Shown: one piece after another, positions 62,046-64,000 of the stretch
How positions within the stretch are numbered: the stretch's first letter is position 1
How the letters are laid out: each line of letters begins with the position of its first letter
NCBI GenBank assembly: GCA_020634885.1
Contig: JACKAW010000002.1
Span: 186,001-250,000, forward strand
From: Anaerolineales bacterium
Lineage (GTDB): Bacteria; Chloroflexota; Anaerolineae; Anaerolineales; Villigracilaceae
Length of the DNA: 64,000 nucleotides
Direction of reading: 5' to 3'
The notes under the pieces: generated by a model
Databases searched by the model: none
Told to the model about the DNA's origin: nothing
What the model saw: the letters and a program-made list of their open reading frames with translations, nothing else
Position numbers and translations under genes: made by a program

Positions 62046-62324
62046 TTACTTTAAGTACGCCATTACTACCAAAACATCCATCGAAACAACAGCCACAATA
62101 CCAAGCAGGCTAAATGCCTTTTGCCAAAACAGCCAGCTTTGCTTGTTTTCCAGCCGTTTCAAAAAGAAATTCTTGAATGGGTAAGGCGTCTTTTCGTTGA
62201 CGAGGCTGTTGTAGAGGTCTTTGTAATATCCTTCTGTTCTAAACCAGAGCTTATAACTGTTTGAAAGAAAGATAAAGCTAAACAAAAGAAATACAAGTAC
62301 AAAACCGAGAGGCGCTTGTTCCAT
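62046..62324 (-). CDS. Small two-helix membrane protein
   Basis: 92 residues: hydrophobic helices at about 6-24 and 68-90 with a basic, aromatic-rich loop between them. No family recognised. It starts 4 bp after the aldolase stop, so the two are probably co-transcribed. Confidence 0.55.
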   Translation of the reverse strand: MEQAPLGFVLVFLLFSFIFLSNSYKLWFRTEGYYKDLYNSLVNEKTPYPFKNFFLKRLENKQSWLFWQKAFSLLGIVAVVSMDVLVVMAYLK

Positions 62325-62328
62325 TTTA

Positions 62329-63093
62329 TTAACTTTCCGGCAAAAAGGCTTTGGAGCCCGCTGTTACAATCAGTTGAGCAATACCCAATATCATGCTTGC
62401 TCCGCGTGTTACCTGCACTGCTGCATCTGCACGCGTGCCAGCCGTGATCCCTGCTGTGAGGTTGTTTTTCTTGCAAAGGGCAATCACATCGTCGATCATG
62501 TTTTGCACTTCAGGGTGGTTATGCCCGTCAGGAAAGCCCATATTAAGAGAAAGGTCACGCGGACCGATCACAACTGCATCCACGCCTGGGTGGGCGAATA
62601 TCTCTTCAAAATTTTTAGCCAGCTTTGCATCTTCAAATTGCGGGATGACCATCGTCTGCTCATTGGAGAAGTTGATGAACTCCACGGCTTCATTTCCCAC
62701 AACCTTATAGCGTGAGGCACGGGTAATCCCCATTCCGCGCTTACCAAGCGGCGGGTATTTGACGGCATCCACCAGCATTTGCACATCTTCTGCAGTCTCT
62801 AAACCCGGCATCATAATACCCATCATTCCGGCATCTAAATAGGGGAGAACCGCCTTTGGGTCTTTTGAGCCAATACGTATAAGTGGGGTTACGTTTAGAG
62901 ATTCGCAGACTCGCACTACATTTACAACTTGTGAAGGCGCCATCAATCCGTGTTCGGCATCTAGCATGTAAAAGTCAAAACCTGCCAACCCGAATAACTC
63001 TGCCAGTTGAGGGTCTTCCGATGTGGAAAGAACGCCATAAACTGGCTGCCCTGATCTTAGTTTTTGCTTCGTAAGGTTTTCTCGGATAAACAT
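62329..63093 (-). CDS. HpcH/HpaI-type aldolase/citrate lyase family protein
   Basis: 254 residues, a TIM barrel. Motifs: GFDFYMLDAEHGLM (about 36-49), TPLIRIGSKDP (about 66-76), DAGMMGIMMPGLETAEDV (about 83-100), VVIGPRDLSLNMGF (about 170-183). It should cleave or form 2-keto-3-deoxy sugar acids or similar with pyruvate, using a divalent metal. The substrate is not determinable. Confidence 0.9.
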   Translation of the reverse strand: MFIRENLTKQKLRSGQPVYGVLSTSEDPQLAELFGLAGFDFYMLDAEHGLMAPSQVVNVVRVCESLNVTPLIRIGSKDPKAVLPYLDAGMMGIMMPGLETAEDVQMLVDAVKYPPLGKRGMGITRASRYKVVGNEAVEFINFSNEQTMVIPQFEDAKLAKNFEEIFAHPGVDAVVIGPRDLSLNMGFPDGHNHPEVQNMIDDVIALCKKNNLTAGITAGTRADAAVQVTRGASMILGIAQLIVTAGSKAFLPES

Positions 63094-63110
63094 TTTATGG
63101 AATGGTTGAG

Positions 63111-63401
63111 TTACATGAAATTTGAACTGCTGATGATTTTTCCCGTTTCAATTTCGAGTTCACAGAATTGTCCGCCATTGGTAAAGGTGGAGAGGCTCAT
63201 ATCTTCTTCATTAAGTTTTAGTTTTGTGAACAGGGTATTAAGGGCTGGTTTTTCGGCTTTCCAGACAATATCCCCTTCTGAGTTGATCATATATAAATTT
63301 GTTTCGTTTATTGGGCATCCATTGGGGTTTTCGAGGATGATCGTGCCGACCTTCAGGTCAATTTGTTTCTCAACTGAGGTGTAAAGCGGGGTGATTTGCA
63401 T
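63111..63401 (-). CDS. Hypothetical protein
   Basis: 96 residues, rich in beta-strand patterns (TIILENPNGCPINETNLYMIN, GDIVWKAEKP, GGQFCELEIETGKII). No family recognised. AGGAAAG lies at a good distance from the ATG, which supports real translation. It lies 17 bp before the aldolase gene. Confidence 0.6.
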   Translation of the reverse strand: MQITPLYTSVEKQIDLKVGTIILENPNGCPINETNLYMINSEGDIVWKAEKPALNTLFTKLKLNEEDMSLSTFTNGGQFCELEIETGKIISSSNFM

Positions 63402-63460
63402 GGTTTTTCTTTCCTGGCTGATGGGCTTGTCATGCCCGTATCGCTCACGTATTATATCCC

Positions 63461-63500
63461 AAATTAGCCTTCCCTACCGAGCGGTAGGGAAGGCTAATTT
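63461..63500. promoter_or_regulatory. Perfect 18-bp palindrome between divergent genes
   Basis: AAATTAGCCTTCCCTACC and its exact complement around a GAGC tetraloop. Both flanking genes point away, so it is not a terminator for either; it may be an operator, an RNA structure in the 5' leader, or a mobile palindrome. Confidence 0.5.
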
Positions 63501-63585
63501 CCTCATATGGAACGTTAAGAATTCGGTTGCAACTTCTTTCATGTACTTGCATCTATTTGATATATCAATTTTTTGGAGATATGAA

Positions 63586-63837
63586 ATGACAGATAAAATT
63601 CAACCCAAGGTGGTCGTGTTTAGTACACCCACCTGTTCCTTCTGCACCATGGCAAAGTCCTACTTCCGCGAGAAGGGCATCAAATTCACCGATATTGACG
63701 TCAGCCGCGATCAGGCTGCCGCTCGTGATATGGTCCGCCGTTCCGGGCAGATGGGCGTGCCTGTGATCGATATTGGCGGCAAGATCATTGTCGGCTTCAA
63801 CCGTCCGCAGATCAACTCCCTTTTGGGTATCAAATAA
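63586..63837 (+). CDS. Glutaredoxin-like thiol-disulfide protein
   Basis: 83 residues with a thioredoxin fold: STPTCSFCTMAKSYF (CxxC about 17-20), then MGVPVIDIGGKIIVGFNRPQI with the cis-Pro motif GVPV. It is close to the UXX-star/NrdH-like small glutaredoxins, some of which are selenoproteins; here both positions are Cys. The start ATG 63586 has GGAG 7 nt upstream. groES follows 14 bp later. Confidence 0.88.
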   Translation: MTDKIQPKVVVFSTPTCSFCTMAKSYFREKGIKFTDIDVSRDQAAARDMVRRSGQMGVPVIDIGGKIIVGFNRPQINSLLGIK

Positions 63838-63851
63838 TTGAGGAAATGAAA

Positions 63852-64000
63852 ATGGCTAAGATCAATATTCAACCCCTTGGAACTCGTGTTCTGATTAAAC
63901 CGCTTGAGCAGGAATCAAAAACCGCTTCTGGCTTGTTTTTACCTGATTCTGCCAAAGAGAAACCTCAAACTGGAGAGGTGGTCGCCATTGGCGATGATGA
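63852..64000 (+). CDS. groES: Co-chaperonin GroES (partial, runs off the window)
   Basis: The first 49 codons match Cpn10: INIQPLGTRVLIKPLEQE, then SGLFLPDSAKEKPQTGEVVAIG. It caps the GroEL cage. GAGG at the proper distance supports ATG 63852 rather than ATG 63846. I see no CIRCE inverted repeat in the visible upstream sequence. Confidence 0.93.
   Translation, partial: MAKINIQPLGTRVLIKPLEQESKTASGLFLPDSAKEKPQTGEVVAIGDD

Noticed and set aside
63586..63837. Glutaredoxin-like protein as a selenoprotein
   Set aside because: The motif is CxxC with normal Cys codons, despite tRNA-Sec in the same window.
1..64000. CRISPR arrays, insertion sequences, prophage or integron
   Set aside because: No regularly spaced repeats, transposase, integrase or phage genes were found; IstB-like homology at 14904 belongs to the helicase loader.

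Overview
The window looks like chromosomal DNA of a Chloroflexota bacterium, most likely class Anaerolineae. This is inferred from the set of protein families: alternative complex III with a split ActB, a two-domain DnaC-type ATPase beside a DnaD-like protein, NrtR, DUF151 nuclease, many Thr/Glu/Ala-rich lipoprotein linkers, and several -10 boxes placed only 6-9 nt before ATG. No taxonomic marker gene is present, so the assignment is an inference. Genes are dense on both strands, with intrinsic terminators at most convergent or operon ends. There is no prophage, insertion sequence or CRISPR array.

Layout. 0-12 kb: signalling and envelope genes (two-domain nucleotide cyclase, GAF protein), nadD with an MFS exporter, an ECF sigma / anti-sigma / beta-helix protein operon, a YibE/F protein, a solute-binding lipoprotein, a site-2 protease, tRNA-Sec (UCA) and tRNA-Pro (GGG). 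12-16.4 kb: DUF151 nuclease and a replication operon (DnaB, DnaD-like, tandem DnaC-type loader). 16.6-21.9 kb: an FTR1 iron permease and an NAD-salvage locus (nrtR, nicotinamidase-like hydrolase, an AT-rich radical SAM gene, pncB).

22-45 kb is a phosphate super-locus: two complete Pst transporters with three PstB ATPases, phoU, a polyphosphate operon (ppx, CHAD protein, sixA, ppk), a STAS protein and phoB-phoR. Interspersed are manA, surE, a PHP phosphoesterase, a GT-B-like transferase and a 35-43 codon membrane-peptide ORF. Direct repeats of TTAACA-like hexamers every 11 bp, the layout of the PhoP boxes of Gram-positive bacteria, lie before pstS2, the small ORF, the GT-B gene and ppx (shared region), the STAS gene and phoB. 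They suggest one regulon for phosphate uptake, polyphosphate storage and possibly envelope remodelling.

45.6-52.3 kb encodes alternative complex III (pentahaem cytochrome, split ActB, NrfD-like ActC, ActD, two monohaem cytochromes) behind a long unannotated leader. 52.3-64 kb holds assorted membrane proteins, tRNA-Ser (GGA), an RHH repressor with duplicated operators, an AhpD-like protein, etfBA, an HpcH-type aldolase, a glutaredoxin-like protein and the start of groES.

Most promising for follow-up: the 11-bp-periodic Pho boxes and the small membrane peptide they may control; the radical SAM gene inside the NAD-salvage operon; the signs of widespread leaderless transcription; and the tandem DnaC-type loader.
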